NCBI GenBank assembly: GCA_002405475.1 | Contig: DHLX01000018.1 | Coordinates: 124,001-188,000 of the forward strand | Reading direction: 5' to 3' | Length of the DNA stretch: 64,000 nt | Origin: Burkholderiales bacterium UBA4657 | Lineage (GTDB): Bacteria; Pseudomonadota; Gammaproteobacteria; Burkholderiales; Burkholderiaceae_E | Shown here: piece after piece, positions 7,955 to 16,349 of the stretch | Layout: each line of letters starts with the position of its first letter | Position numbering within the stretch: the first letter of the stretch is position 1 | Made by a program: the position numbers and the translations under genes | The notes under the pieces: model-generated | What the model saw: only the letters and a program-made list of their open reading frames with translations | What the model was told of the DNA's origin: nothing | Database searches by the model: none

Positions 7955-9852
7955 GCGGCTTGTTTCAGCGACTTGCGCAAATGAATCAGTAGCAAGGAAA
8001 TGGCGGCCGGTGTCACGCCTGAAATGCGTGCGGCCTGCCCCAAAGTTTCCGGCTTGTGCAGATTGAGTTTTTGCCGGATCTCGACCGACAGTCCCTTCAC
8101 CGTGTGGTAGTCCAGATCCAAAGGCAGGCGCGTGTTTTCATGGTGGGCATTGCGCGCCACTTCTTCGGCCTGGCGGTCAATATAGCCAGCATATTTAATG
8201 CTGATTTCGACCTGCTCGCGCTCGACAGGAGTCAAATTATCTGCGCCCTGCGCCTGCGGCAAGGTCATGAGTTGTTCATAACTGACATGGGGTCGGCGTA
8301 ACAAGTCGGCGAGGCGATATTCGCGCTCAATGGCCTGCCCCAGCACGCGGCTGGCGTCTTCGGCCGGCAAAGTGCGCGGGTTGACCCAGGTCAGACGCAA
8401 GCGCTCGACTTCGCGCGCCACCGCGTCGCGCTTGCGGTTGAAGGCGTCCCAGCGGGTATCATCGACCACGCCTAACTCGCGCCCGATCTCGGTCAGGCGC
8501 ATATCGGCGTTGTCTTCGCGCAGACTCAAACGGTATTCAGCACGAGATGTAAACATGCGATACGGCTCGGTCACGCCGCGCGTAATCAGATCATCAACCA
8601 GCACGCCAATATAGGCTTCGTGGCGCTTCGGTGTCCAGGTGGGCTTGCCTTGGGCGTGCAGCCCGGCGTTGATACCCGCCAGCAAGCCCTGCGCCGCCGC
8701 CTCTTCATAGCCGGTAGTACCGTTGATCTGCCCGGCAAAAAACAGACCGTGTATGTGCTTACTTTCAAAAGAAGCTTTCAATGCTCTTGGGTCGTAATAA
8801 TCATATTCAATGGCGTAGCCGGGGCGCAACAGATGCGCCTGTTCCAGACCGCGTATCGAATGCACCAGGTCCAGTTGCACATCGAACGGCAGGCTGGTGC
8901 TAATGCCATTGGGGTAAAACTCGTGCGTGGTCAAGCCTTCCGGTTCAAGAAAAATCTGGTGGCTGGCTTTATCGGCAAAGCGATGTATCTTATCTTCAAT
9001 ACTCGGACAATACCGCGGCCCCACCCCTTCAATCACGCCGGTGTACATCGGACTGCGATCAAGTCCGGCACGAATAATGTCGTGCGTGCGCGCATTGGTA
9101 TGCGTAATCCAGCACGGCAACTGGGTCGGGTGCTGCTCGGGGTGGCCGAGGAAACTAAACACCGGCATCGGGGTCACGCCATCAACGCCATCCCCCGGCT
9201 GTTCTTCCATGACCGAAAAGTCAATGCTGCGACCGTCAATGCGCGGCGGCGTACCGGTTTTCAGGCGGCCTTGCGGCAGTTTCAGCTCTTTCAGCTTTTG
9301 CCCCAAGCGTATCGCCGGTGGGTCACCGGCACGCCCGGCTGAATAATGTTGCAGGCCGACATGAATCAGACCATTCAGAAAAGTACCAGTGGTCAGCACC
9401 ACGCTGCGGGCGCGAAACTGCAAACGCAGTTGCGTGACAGCACCCACCACGCGCTCACCTTCCAGCAACAAATCTTCGACCGCACTTTGAAACAGCCATA
9501 AATTCGGCTGGTTTTCCAGACAGGTGCGTATCGCCTTGCGGTACAGCACGCGGTCGGCCTGGGCGCGGGTGGCGCGCACTGCCGGACCTTTACTCGAATT
9601 CAAGATGCGAAACTGGATGCCGGCCTCGTCGGTCGCCGCCGCCATGACGCCACCGAGAGCATCGACCTCTTTCACCAGGTGCCCCTTGCCAATGCCGCCT
9701 ATCGACGGGTTGCAACTCATTTGCCCCAGGGTGTCGATGTTATGGGTCAGCAATAAGGTTTTCAGCCCCATGCGCGCAGGCGCTAGCGCGGCTTCGGTAC
9801 CTGCGTGACCGCCGCCTATAACGATGACATCAAACTCGTGGGGGAACTGCAT
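7951..9852 (-). CDS. mnmG: tRNA uridine-5-carboxymethylaminomethyl synthesis enzyme MnmG
   Basis: FAD enzyme (GidA) that with MnmE installs the cmnm5 group on U34 of several tRNAs. The FAD-binding GGGHAGTE is at residues 13-20 and the conserved CNPSIGGIGKGH and DGRS segments are present. ATG 9852 gives 633 residues, close to the E. coli length, and has AGGTG upstream; an upstream in-frame start (9897) would add 15 unlikely residues. It is the first gene of the mnmG-rsmG-lysE-parA-parB run. Its partner mnmE is at 24.7 kb. Confidence 0.97.
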   Translation of the reverse strand: MQFPHEFDVIVIGGGHAGTEAALAPARMGLKTLLLTHNIDTLGQMSCNPSIGGIGKGHLVKEVDALGGVMAAATDEAGIQFRILNSSKGPAVRATRAQADRVLYRKAIRTCLENQPNLWLFQSAVEDLLLEGERVVGAVTQLRLQFRARSVVLTTGTFLNGLIHVGLQHYSAGRAGDPPAIRLGQKLKELKLPQGRLKTGTPPRIDGRSIDFSVMEEQPGDGVDGVTPMPVFSFLGHPEQHPTQLPCWITHTNARTHDIIRAGLDRSPMYTGVIEGVGPRYCPSIEDKIHRFADKASHQIFLEPEGLTTHEFYPNGISTSLPFDVQLDLVHSIRGLEQAHLLRPGYAIEYDYYDPRALKASFESKHIHGLFFAGQINGTTGYEEAAAQGLLAGINAGLHAQGKPTWTPKRHEAYIGVLVDDLITRGVTEPYRMFTSRAEYRLSLREDNADMRLTEIGRELGVVDDTRWDAFNRKRDAVAREVERLRLTWVNPRTLPAEDASRVLGQAIEREYRLADLLRRPHVSYEQLMTLPQAQGADNLTPVEREQVEISIKYAGYIDRQAEEVARNAHHENTRLPLDLDYHTVKGLSVEIRQKLNLHKPETLGQAARISGVTPAAISLLLIHLRKSLKQAA

Positions 9853-9935
9853 AAGTAACACCTGCAAATTATCAAACCGGAATTGTATCCATATCAAAGG
9901 CCAAGCCCAAGAGTTTCCATAACAAAACGCCGGCC

Positions 9936-9951
9936 TGTTTCACGTGAAACA
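9936..9951. promoter_or_regulatory. parS site 1
   Basis: TGTTTCACGTGAAACA, a perfect 16-bp match to the conserved bacterial parS consensus, lying 84 bp upstream of the mnmG start. It is the loading site for the ParB encoded at 5022-5924. Confidence 0.95.
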
Positions 9952-10186
9952 TCAATAGGCAAACTCGGCGAAAAAATCTCTCTAGGTCAGTTGTCAGCCG
10001 CATCAGTCAATGGTCGATTCAGAAGGTCGGATCGCGATCAGATTCAACGACCTGTCCGGGATTCGCGAACCATCGCGACAGGATGCGCGGATTGACATTT
10101 TCAGCGCCGATAGCGCCGTGCCGCTTCGGTGTTATTGCCTTGCGATGAGCCAAGCACAGCTCACCGTAGCCACACAGCCCTTTTAT

Positions 10187-10218
10187 CCGGTTCCTGTTTC
10201 ACGTGAAACAGGAACCGG
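10187..10218. promoter_or_regulatory. parS site 2 inside a 32-bp perfect palindrome
   Basis: A second perfect parS core lies at 10195-10210. Here the dyad extends eight further bases on each side (CCGGTTCC and GGAACCGG), giving an uninterrupted 32-bp palindrome just 6 bp after the stop of the gene ending at 10225. As RNA it could fold into a very stable hairpin, but no U-run follows it on the minus strand, so terminator function is only a possibility. Confidence 0.93.
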
Positions 10219-10224
10219 CCTTAA

Positions 10225-10881
10225 TCAAAGAATGTAAATAACAGCGACGGTCAGCAAAACGCCGAGCAACAAACCAATAACTAGCTTGCCCACCCCCTGC
10301 CCAGGGTTGCCCGCTGGCCTGATTTCTTCCGGGGGGCGGGCGCGCGCACTGGCCTTGGGGGTAACGCGTTGTATCGCCTCATCTGCGCGCTGGCGAAGCT
10401 GATTAATGTCTTCCTGTACATAAGCTGGCGACTCACCGCCAGGAAACACCTTACTTAAGGAAACGCGCGCCTCGCCGGAAGCGGGTTGTACAGTTGGGAC
10501 ACCCAGCAAACCCGACTCTGATGGCAAGGCTTTCATACGTGAAGTACGGTTGATTTGCTCGGCAGTGGCGATTACGGTGACCGGATCAGCTTCACTCTGA
10601 CGCAAAAAGTCCGATATGGTGGTGGGCGTGAACTCATGCGAGATGGCTGATGAATCTGCCGAACCAACTTCATAAGCCAGGCCCAGCTCCAATAGTCGCC
10701 GTATGGCGAGCTCAACCCGTTCAGCACGCAAGCTTGGCAACTTGCCGCACAGGCCATCAATCGTGGTGTTGTCGGTGAGGACAATCAGCACCAAGCGTTC
10801 ACTTTGGGTCAGGCGTCCAGACTTATGTTGAATTTCCCGTGAACCCGTACTGGTCCGACCGTATCTTGTTTGGTTGCTCAA
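10225..10881 (-). CDS. Tail-anchored protein with a winged-helix-like N-terminal domain, function unknown
   Basis: I do not recognise the family. With TTG 10881 as start (GGGA upstream, just after the stop of the preceding gene) it is 218 residues. Residues about 20-75 look like a small helical DNA-binding or winged-helix fold (LTQSERLVLIVL, then VELAIRRLLELGLAYE). A low-complexity linker follows, and the last ~22 residues are one hydrophobic helix ending at the C-terminus, so the protein should be anchored by its tail with the bulk in the cytoplasm. A longer frame to 11073 would overlap the TauE gene in another frame and looks spurious. It borders parS site 2. Confidence 0.7.
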   Translation of the reverse strand: MSNQTRYGRTSTGSREIQHKSGRLTQSERLVLIVLTDNTTIDGLCGKLPSLRAERVELAIRRLLELGLAYEVGSADSSAISHEFTPTTISDFLRQSEADPVTVIATAEQINRTSRMKALPSESGLLGVPTVQPASGEARVSLSKVFPGGESPAYVQEDINQLRQRADEAIQRVTPKASARARPPEEIRPAGNPGQGVGKLVIGLLLGVLLTVAVIYIL

Positions 10882-10886
10882 AACTA

Positions 10887-11669
10887 TTATCCCAATAATG
10901 AGTCGTAGGAAGTTTTTAATATCAGCATTGTAACGACAATCAGAAAAATGATGCGCACAAATTGACTGCCGCGCTTCAGCGCCAGTCGACTGCCTGCAAC
11001 AGAACCTGTCATGTTTGCCACTGCCATAGCCAAACCCACCCACCAGGCCACATGACCCGCCCAGGCAAACCACACCAGTGCGGCAAAATTACACGCCACA
11101 TTCACCACCTTGGCAGCAGCAGAGGCCCGCAAAAAATCAAAACCAAAAAATCGCACGAAAATAAAGACCAGAAAACTACCCGTACCCGGACCGAAAAAAC
11201 CATCATAAAAACCAATGCTGGCTCCCGCCCCTGCCCCAAGCGCACGCTCACGCTGACCCGCATGCACCGGTCTATGTGTAGCGCCCAGATCCTTTTTGAA
11301 AAATGTGTATAAAGCTACCGCAAATAAAATGAACGGCAAGGCGGCGCGTAAAAAATCGGGGGGTATCCGCGTCACCGTCCATGCCCCCAAAAAAGCAAAG
11401 ACCAGCGCCATCAAGGTCGCTGGCCAGACTGCATTCCAGGGAATTTGAATACGCCGCGAATATTGCCAGGCCGCCATGGCAGTGCCAAAAATGCCCGCCA
11501 GTTTGTTCGACCCTAACAAGGTGGCGGGTGCCACCGTGGGAAACAGGGAAAACAGCGCAGGCACTTGAATCAGCCCGCCGCCGCCCACCACCGAATCAAT
11601 AAAACCGGCCAAAAAAGCCGCCGCCAACAGCACCATCCAGGTGCTGCCTGAAATCTCAGACCAATCCAA
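10887..11669 (-). CDS. TauE/SafE family sulfite/anion exporter-like permease
   Basis: Polytopic membrane protein of the TauE/SafE (DUF81) family, members of which move sulfite, sulfoacetate and other organic anions. Visible signs are the FIDSVVGGGGLIQVP segment near residues 24-38, a second repeat (GFYDGFFGPGTGSFLV), eight or so hydrophobic segments and 260 residues. Its start lies 7 bp after the aldehyde dehydrogenase stop only because that gene is downstream; both read leftward. The substrate is not predictable. Confidence 0.88.
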   Translation of the reverse strand: MDWSEISGSTWMVLLAAAFLAGFIDSVVGGGGLIQVPALFSLFPTVAPATLLGSNKLAGIFGTAMAAWQYSRRIQIPWNAVWPATLMALVFAFLGAWTVTRIPPDFLRAALPFILFAVALYTFFKKDLGATHRPVHAGQRERALGAGAGASIGFYDGFFGPGTGSFLVFIFVRFFGFDFLRASAAAKVVNVACNFAALVWFAWAGHVAWWVGLAMAVANMTGSVAGSRLALKRGSQFVRIIFLIVVTMLILKTSYDSLLG

Positions 11670-11676
11670 ACCTGAC

Positions 11677-13146
11677 TCACATTCCGCCCAGACACAGGGC
11701 TTTCATTTCCAGATATTCGTCTATGCCGTACACCGAACCTTCACGCCCCAGGCCCGACTGCTTGACACCGCCAAAAGGGATCACTTCATTACCAATAATG
11801 CCGGTATTGACGCCCACCATACCGTATTCCAATGCCTCGGTCACGCGCCAGACCCGGGTCAGATCACGGGTAAAGACATAGGCCGCCAGACCATATTCGG
11901 TCGCATTCGCCGCCGCCACCACTTCCTGCTCGCTCTGAAAACTGAACAGGGGTGCAACCGGGCCAAAGATCTCCTCATGCGCAATACGCATCGAGGCGGT
12001 CATGCCTGTCAGTACCGTAGGCATAAAAAATCTGGTTCCATATCCATGTATTTCAATCTTTTTTCCGCCAGTAAGCACTTGCGAACCAAGTGCCATGGCA
12101 TCCTGGATATGAGCCTCGACCTTGGCTACCGCAGCCTCATCAATCAACGGGCCAATCTGTTTGCCTGATTCCACCCCCGGCCCGACACGTAACTGTTGCA
12201 CCCGCGCCGTCAGCCGCTGCGCAAATGCCTCATAGATGGCGGCATGAACATAGATGCGATTGGCACAAACACAGGTTTGCCCGGCGTTACGAAATTTGGC
12301 CATTACTGCGCCTTCAACGGCGGCCTCCAGATCGGCGTCTTCAAAGACAATAAAAGGAGCATTGCCCCCTAGTTCCAGTGACAATTTCTTTACCGTATCG
12401 GCACATTGACGCATCAACAGCCGACCTATTTCTGTCGAGCCGGTAAAGCTCAGCTTGCGCACCACCGGGCTGGCACATAGTTCGGCGCCCACTTGTGCCA
12501 CGCTCTCAGCACTGCAGGGGACAATATTGAAGACCCCGGGAGGCACTCCGGCGCGCAAGGCCAGCTCGCCCAGCACCAAGGCCGACAAAGGGGTTTGCTC
12601 GGCGGGCTTGAGCACCACGGTGCAGCCGGCCGCCAGCGCCGGTGCCGTCTTGCGGGTCACCATGGCATTAGGAAAATTCCATGGGGTAATGGCAGCGCAC
12701 ACGCCTATACCCTGGCGCAGCACCAGCAGGCGCTTATCAGCCTGGGGCGATTCCATAATATCGCCCATAATGCGCCGTCCCTGCTCGGCAAACCACTCGA
12801 CGAAACTGGCACCATACAAAACTTCGCCTTTGGCCTCGGCCAGCGGCTTGCCCTGCTCGGTCGTCAATATGCGCGCCAGTTCATCAGCGTGCTCCAAAAT
12901 CAATTCATACCAGCGGCGCAAAACTTGCGCGCGCTCCCTGGCGGGCTTGGCACGCCACGCTGGCAGTGCGCGTTCGGCAGCAGCAATGGCCGCTCGCACC
13001 TCCGGCACACCACCGTTGGCGACCTGGGCAATCACCTGCCCGGTGGCCGGGTCATCCACATCAAAAACCGCTGCGTCGAGTGCTGCCTGCCAGCGACCGT
13101 CTATCAGGCATAGCGGTTGTAATAAAGAAGTGCTTAACAGACTCAT
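11677..13146 (-). CDS. gabD: NAD(P)-dependent succinate-semialdehyde dehydrogenase type aldehyde dehydrogenase
   Basis: Oxidises an aldehyde to the acid, most likely succinate semialdehyde to succinate. The general-base Glu lies in LELGGNAP, the nucleophile Cys in NAGQTCVCANR, and the cofactor loop in FTGSTEIGRLL; the Cys-x-Cys around the nucleophile matches redox-sensitive GabD enzymes. ATG 13146 follows AGGGTG at good spacing (a GTG two codons earlier is possible), giving 489 residues. No gabT is adjacent, so the physiological substrate is inferred from family resemblance only. Confidence 0.88.
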   Translation of the reverse strand: MSLLSTSLLQPLCLIDGRWQAALDAAVFDVDDPATGQVIAQVANGGVPEVRAAIAAAERALPAWRAKPARERAQVLRRWYELILEHADELARILTTEQGKPLAEAKGEVLYGASFVEWFAEQGRRIMGDIMESPQADKRLLVLRQGIGVCAAITPWNFPNAMVTRKTAPALAAGCTVVLKPAEQTPLSALVLGELALRAGVPPGVFNIVPCSAESVAQVGAELCASPVVRKLSFTGSTEIGRLLMRQCADTVKKLSLELGGNAPFIVFEDADLEAAVEGAVMAKFRNAGQTCVCANRIYVHAAIYEAFAQRLTARVQQLRVGPGVESGKQIGPLIDEAAVAKVEAHIQDAMALGSQVLTGGKKIEIHGYGTRFFMPTVLTGMTASMRIAHEEIFGPVAPLFSFQSEQEVVAAANATEYGLAAYVFTRDLTRVWRVTEALEYGMVGVNTGIIGNEVIPFGGVKQSGLGREGSVYGIDEYLEMKALCLGGM

Positions 13147-13166
13147 TATCACCCTATCTTAATCGC

Positions 13167-13206
13167 AAAAAGCGCACCTTGAGCCACTGCACAGTCTGCG
13201 CCTTTT
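13167..13206 (-). terminator. Weak hairpin with U-run between hydrolase and gabD
   Basis: Read on the minus strand: AAAAGGCGCA, a 20-base loop, then TGCGCTTTTT. The arms pair over 9 bp with one bulge and end in a U-run, directly at the stop codon of the hydrolase gene. It may partly separate that gene from gabD. The loop is long, so strength is doubtful. Confidence 0.4.
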
Positions 13207-14120
13207 CACACGTACCTCTCAGCAGATGGCGCAGAGAGAAAGAATTTGAGAGCCGCCTCAATCACCGCCTGCGGTGCCTCTTCAGGAATATAGTGCCCAC
13301 AATCCAACGCATAACCACTTACCTGGGTGGGCAGGCAACAGAGCTTGCGCCACTGCGCCAAGGGATCAAAGCATTGTTCGATGACACCGTGCCTGGCCCA
13401 TAGTACCTGTAACGGGCATTGAATCCGACGCTGGCTGACGTTATCGGCACGATCATGCTCAAGGTCTATCGTGGCCGAGGCGCGGTAATCCTCGCACATG
13501 GCACGCACTGTTTCCGGATTCTGGATGCAACGCTCGTATTCGGCCCAGGCTTGCGGCTCAAACTGGCCGACGGCGGCACGTATGGTTCTACGCAGATAGG
13601 TTAAAGGACTGGCATTAATCAGGGTTTCGGGAAAGGGAGCAGGCTGAATCAGAAAAAACCAGTGCCAGTACAGGGTAGCAAACTGCTGCGAGGTTTGCTC
13701 GTACATCGCCAGTGTGGGGGCGATATCCAGTAACAGTAAATGAGTCACGGCCTCCGGGTAATCGAGCGCGAGACGATGCGCTACACGCGCGCCGCGGTCG
13801 TGCGCCAGCACCTGGTAGTGCTGGTAGCCGAAATGCTGCATCAGCGCCTGCATGTCCTGCGCCATGGCGCGCTTGCTATAGGCCAGATGTTCCGGGTCAC
13901 CGGCAGGCTTGCTGCTATCACCATAGCCACGCAGGTCTGGCATGATGAGTGAGAAATGGCGCGACAACTCCGGTGCGACGCGGTGCCAGATCACGTGCGA
14001 TTGCGGATGACCGTGCAGTAGCAATAATGGCGGCAGCGCCGGGCTGATACGGCTTGTGACACAAAGCTCTATACCCGGTGCCACGCTCAGCTTTTGGGTC
14101 TGGTATTCAAGGCCAAACAT
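13206..14120 (-). CDS. Alpha/beta hydrolase, fluoroacetate (haloacetate) dehalogenase-like
   Basis: Alpha/beta-hydrolase fold enzyme of 304 residues. Visible are the oxyanion-hole HGHPQSH segment, the RGYGDSSKP segment, the nucleophile elbow with Asp in HDRGARVAHR, and the C-terminal histidine in DCGHYIPEE. The segment YWHWFFLIQP corresponds to the halide-binding region of fluoroacetate/haloacetate dehalogenases (DehH1 type), where Trp and His hold the leaving halide. These features together favour dehalogenase over epoxide hydrolase, but real substrate is untested. AGGAG precedes ATG 14120. Confidence 0.82.
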   Translation of the reverse strand: MFGLEYQTQKLSVAPGIELCVTSRISPALPPLLLLHGHPQSHVIWHRVAPELSRHFSLIMPDLRGYGDSSKPAGDPEHLAYSKRAMAQDMQALMQHFGYQHYQVLAHDRGARVAHRLALDYPEAVTHLLLLDIAPTLAMYEQTSQQFATLYWHWFFLIQPAPFPETLINASPLTYLRRTIRAAVGQFEPQAWAEYERCIQNPETVRAMCEDYRASATIDLEHDRADNVSQRRIQCPLQVLWARHGVIEQCFDPLAQWRKLCCLPTQVSGYALDCGHYIPEEAPQAVIEAALKFFLSAPSAERYV

Positions 14121-14231
14121 CCCCTGCTCCTTGTTGGCTTGCTAACTCATAGCAATGCCGCCATGAGTTTAGCCAGTTCGGGCAGTATTCGACACCTTTC
14201 AACTATTTTTTGTCGCGCAGCCGGCTCCTAC

Positions 14232-16103
14232 TTACAACACCGGCTCAGCCTGTCCCAAGCGCTTTTCAAACTCACCCTTGAGTTCCAGCAAGCGCTTCGG
14301 CAGCTTGTCAGCCAGCTTGTCGAACAGCTCAGCGTGCGATTCAAACTCTTTGCGCCAGGCAGCTGCATCAATACTGGTGACCTTGTTGAATTTGTCCTGC
14401 GAGAACTCGGTTCCGTTCCAGTTCAGGTCGCTATAACGCGGTGTGGTGCCGAATACATGCTCAACGCCCTGAGCCCGGGCTTCAATACGCGCTAGCATCC
14501 ACTGCAAAACGCGCATGTTCTCGCCAAATCCGGGCCAGACAAATTTGCCGTTTTCATCGGTGCGGAACCAGTTGACACAGAATATTTTGGGCAATTGGGC
14601 GCCCGTAGTTTTCAGCTTGGCACCGAGTTGCAGCCAATGGTTGAAATAATCACCCATGTGATAGCCACAGAACGGCAGCATGGCGAACGGGTCACGCCGT
14701 ACTATGCCCTGGGCACCGGCCTGAGCCGCCGTCGTTTCCGAGCCCATGGTCGCGGCCATATAAACGCCCTCATCCCAACTGCGTGCCTCGGTCACCAGTG
14801 GTACCGTAGTGCTGCGCCGACCACCAAAGATAAAGGCATCAATAGCAACGCCCGCCGGGTTGTCCCAGTGGGCATCCACCACTGGGTTTTGTTCGGCAGC
14901 CACGGTAAAGCGTGCATTCGGATGCGCTGCCTTGCGGCCAGTTTTCTGACCAATCTCTGGGGTCCATTCCTGACCCTGCCAGTCCATGCAATGCGCCGGG
15001 GGCGTATCGGTCATCCCTTCCCACCAGACATCGCCATCGTCGATCAAAGCGACATTAGTGAAAATGACATTCGCCGTTAATGAAGCCATGCAATTCGAGT
15101 TGGTGCGCGTGTTGGTGCCTGGGGCAACGCCAAAGAAACCCGCCTCGGGGTTAATCGCGTACAGACGGCCATCAGCGCCGGGTTTGATCCAGGCAATATC
15201 ATCGCCAATGGTCGAGACGTGCCAGCCCTCGAAACCTTTGGGCGGAATCAGCATGGCGAAATTGGTTTTGCCACAGGCCGAGGGGAAGGCGGCCGCGACA
15301 TGATATTTCCTGCCCGCTGGGTTGGTGACGCCCAGAATCAGCATATGCTCAGCCAGCCAACCCTGATCGCGTCCCATAGTCGAGGCAATACGCAGCGCAA
15401 AACATTTTTTACCCAGCAAAGCGTTACCGCCATAACCCGAACCATAAGACCAGATTTCACGCGTTCTCGGGTAATGCACAATATATTTGGTGTCATTGCA
15501 CGGCCAGGCCACATCGGCCTCGCCGGCGCGCAGCGGCTTGCCAACGCTATGCACACAGGGTACAAATTCGCCGTCGGTACCCAGTACTTCATATACCGCC
15601 TTGCCCATGCGCGTCATGATGCGCATATTGACCGCCACATAGGGTGAGTCGGACAATTCAACGCCAATATGGGCAATGGGTGAGCCCAGCGGCCCCATGG
15701 AAAACGGCACGACATACAGGGTGCGACCACGCATGCAGCCATCAAACAGGCCATTCAGGGTGTTGCGCATCTCGGCTGGCGCCATCCAGTTATTAGTCGG
15801 GCCGGCATCTTCCTTGTTGTCGGAACAGATAAAAGTGCGGTCTTCGACGCGCGCCACGTCCGACGGGTCGGACCAGGCCAGATAGCTGTTGGGGCGCTTG
15901 ACCGGATTGAGCTTGCGCAAGGTTCCGGCTTTCACCATTTGGTCACACAATTGGTCGTATTCTTGCTGCGATCCGTCGCACCAGACAATGCGATCGGGTT
16001 TGGTCAGCGTGGCAATTTCCTGTACCCACTGCACCAAGCGGGTATGCTTGACATAGTCGGGTACCTCTATCGCCGTGGTTGGGCCTATGTAGGCGTGGTT
16101 CAT
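14232..16103 (-). CDS. pckG: Phosphoenolpyruvate carboxykinase (GTP)
   Basis: Converts oxaloacetate and GTP to PEP, CO2 and GDP at the head of gluconeogenesis. The P-loop with its mobile catalytic cysteine reads FPSACGKTN, and the 623-residue length is typical of the GTP-dependent family and not the ~540-residue ATP family. AGGAG precedes ATG 16103. It is transcribed alone, with 246 bp before the next gene upstream. Several Burkholderiales use this GTP form. Confidence 0.96.
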   Translation of the reverse strand: MNHAYIGPTTAIEVPDYVKHTRLVQWVQEIATLTKPDRIVWCDGSQQEYDQLCDQMVKAGTLRKLNPVKRPNSYLAWSDPSDVARVEDRTFICSDNKEDAGPTNNWMAPAEMRNTLNGLFDGCMRGRTLYVVPFSMGPLGSPIAHIGVELSDSPYVAVNMRIMTRMGKAVYEVLGTDGEFVPCVHSVGKPLRAGEADVAWPCNDTKYIVHYPRTREIWSYGSGYGGNALLGKKCFALRIASTMGRDQGWLAEHMLILGVTNPAGRKYHVAAAFPSACGKTNFAMLIPPKGFEGWHVSTIGDDIAWIKPGADGRLYAINPEAGFFGVAPGTNTRTNSNCMASLTANVIFTNVALIDDGDVWWEGMTDTPPAHCMDWQGQEWTPEIGQKTGRKAAHPNARFTVAAEQNPVVDAHWDNPAGVAIDAFIFGGRRSTTVPLVTEARSWDEGVYMAATMGSETTAAQAGAQGIVRRDPFAMLPFCGYHMGDYFNHWLQLGAKLKTTGAQLPKIFCVNWFRTDENGKFVWPGFGENMRVLQWMLARIEARAQGVEHVFGTTPRYSDLNWNGTEFSQDKFNKVTSIDAAAWRKEFESHAELFDKLADKLPKRLLELKGEFEKRLGQAEPVL

Positions 16104-16349
16104 GGCAGACTCTCCTGCAAAGTTAAGAATCTTCAGATCCGCGCTGCCAGGGCAATAGCTTGAAAGCCCGGCGCTGCAAGGGATAACCTGCGATCATAGC
16201 ACCGGACTAGGGGCAAACCCTAATGCATTTCTTACATAAACGTTATGCGATATTTAATGCCATTGGTGATGAATCCATCGCCTGATTCATGACTAAATGG
16301 ATAGGGTGCCACGGAAAAGGCCAGATCTACACTGGCCAGCATTAAATGA

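Larger units (their letters stand above)
9853..10224. other. Gene-free parS-bearing segment upstream of mnmG
   Basis: About 370 bp between mnmG and the next minus-strand gene. It holds two perfect parS palindromes near its two ends (listed separately) and must contain the mnmG promoter, which I could not place with confidence. Open frames on the plus strand here (for example 10010-10237) have no recognisable composition or ribosome site and run into the neighbouring gene, so I do not call them. Confidence 0.7.

Noticed and set aside
10010..10237. Plus-strand open frame across parS site 2
   Set aside because: No ribosome site, runs into a minus-strand gene, and composition looks non-coding.
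10225..11073. Long 282-residue version of the tail-anchored protein
   Set aside because: The extra N-terminal part is the shadow of the TauE gene; TTG 10881 has a ribosome site and gives a compact protein.
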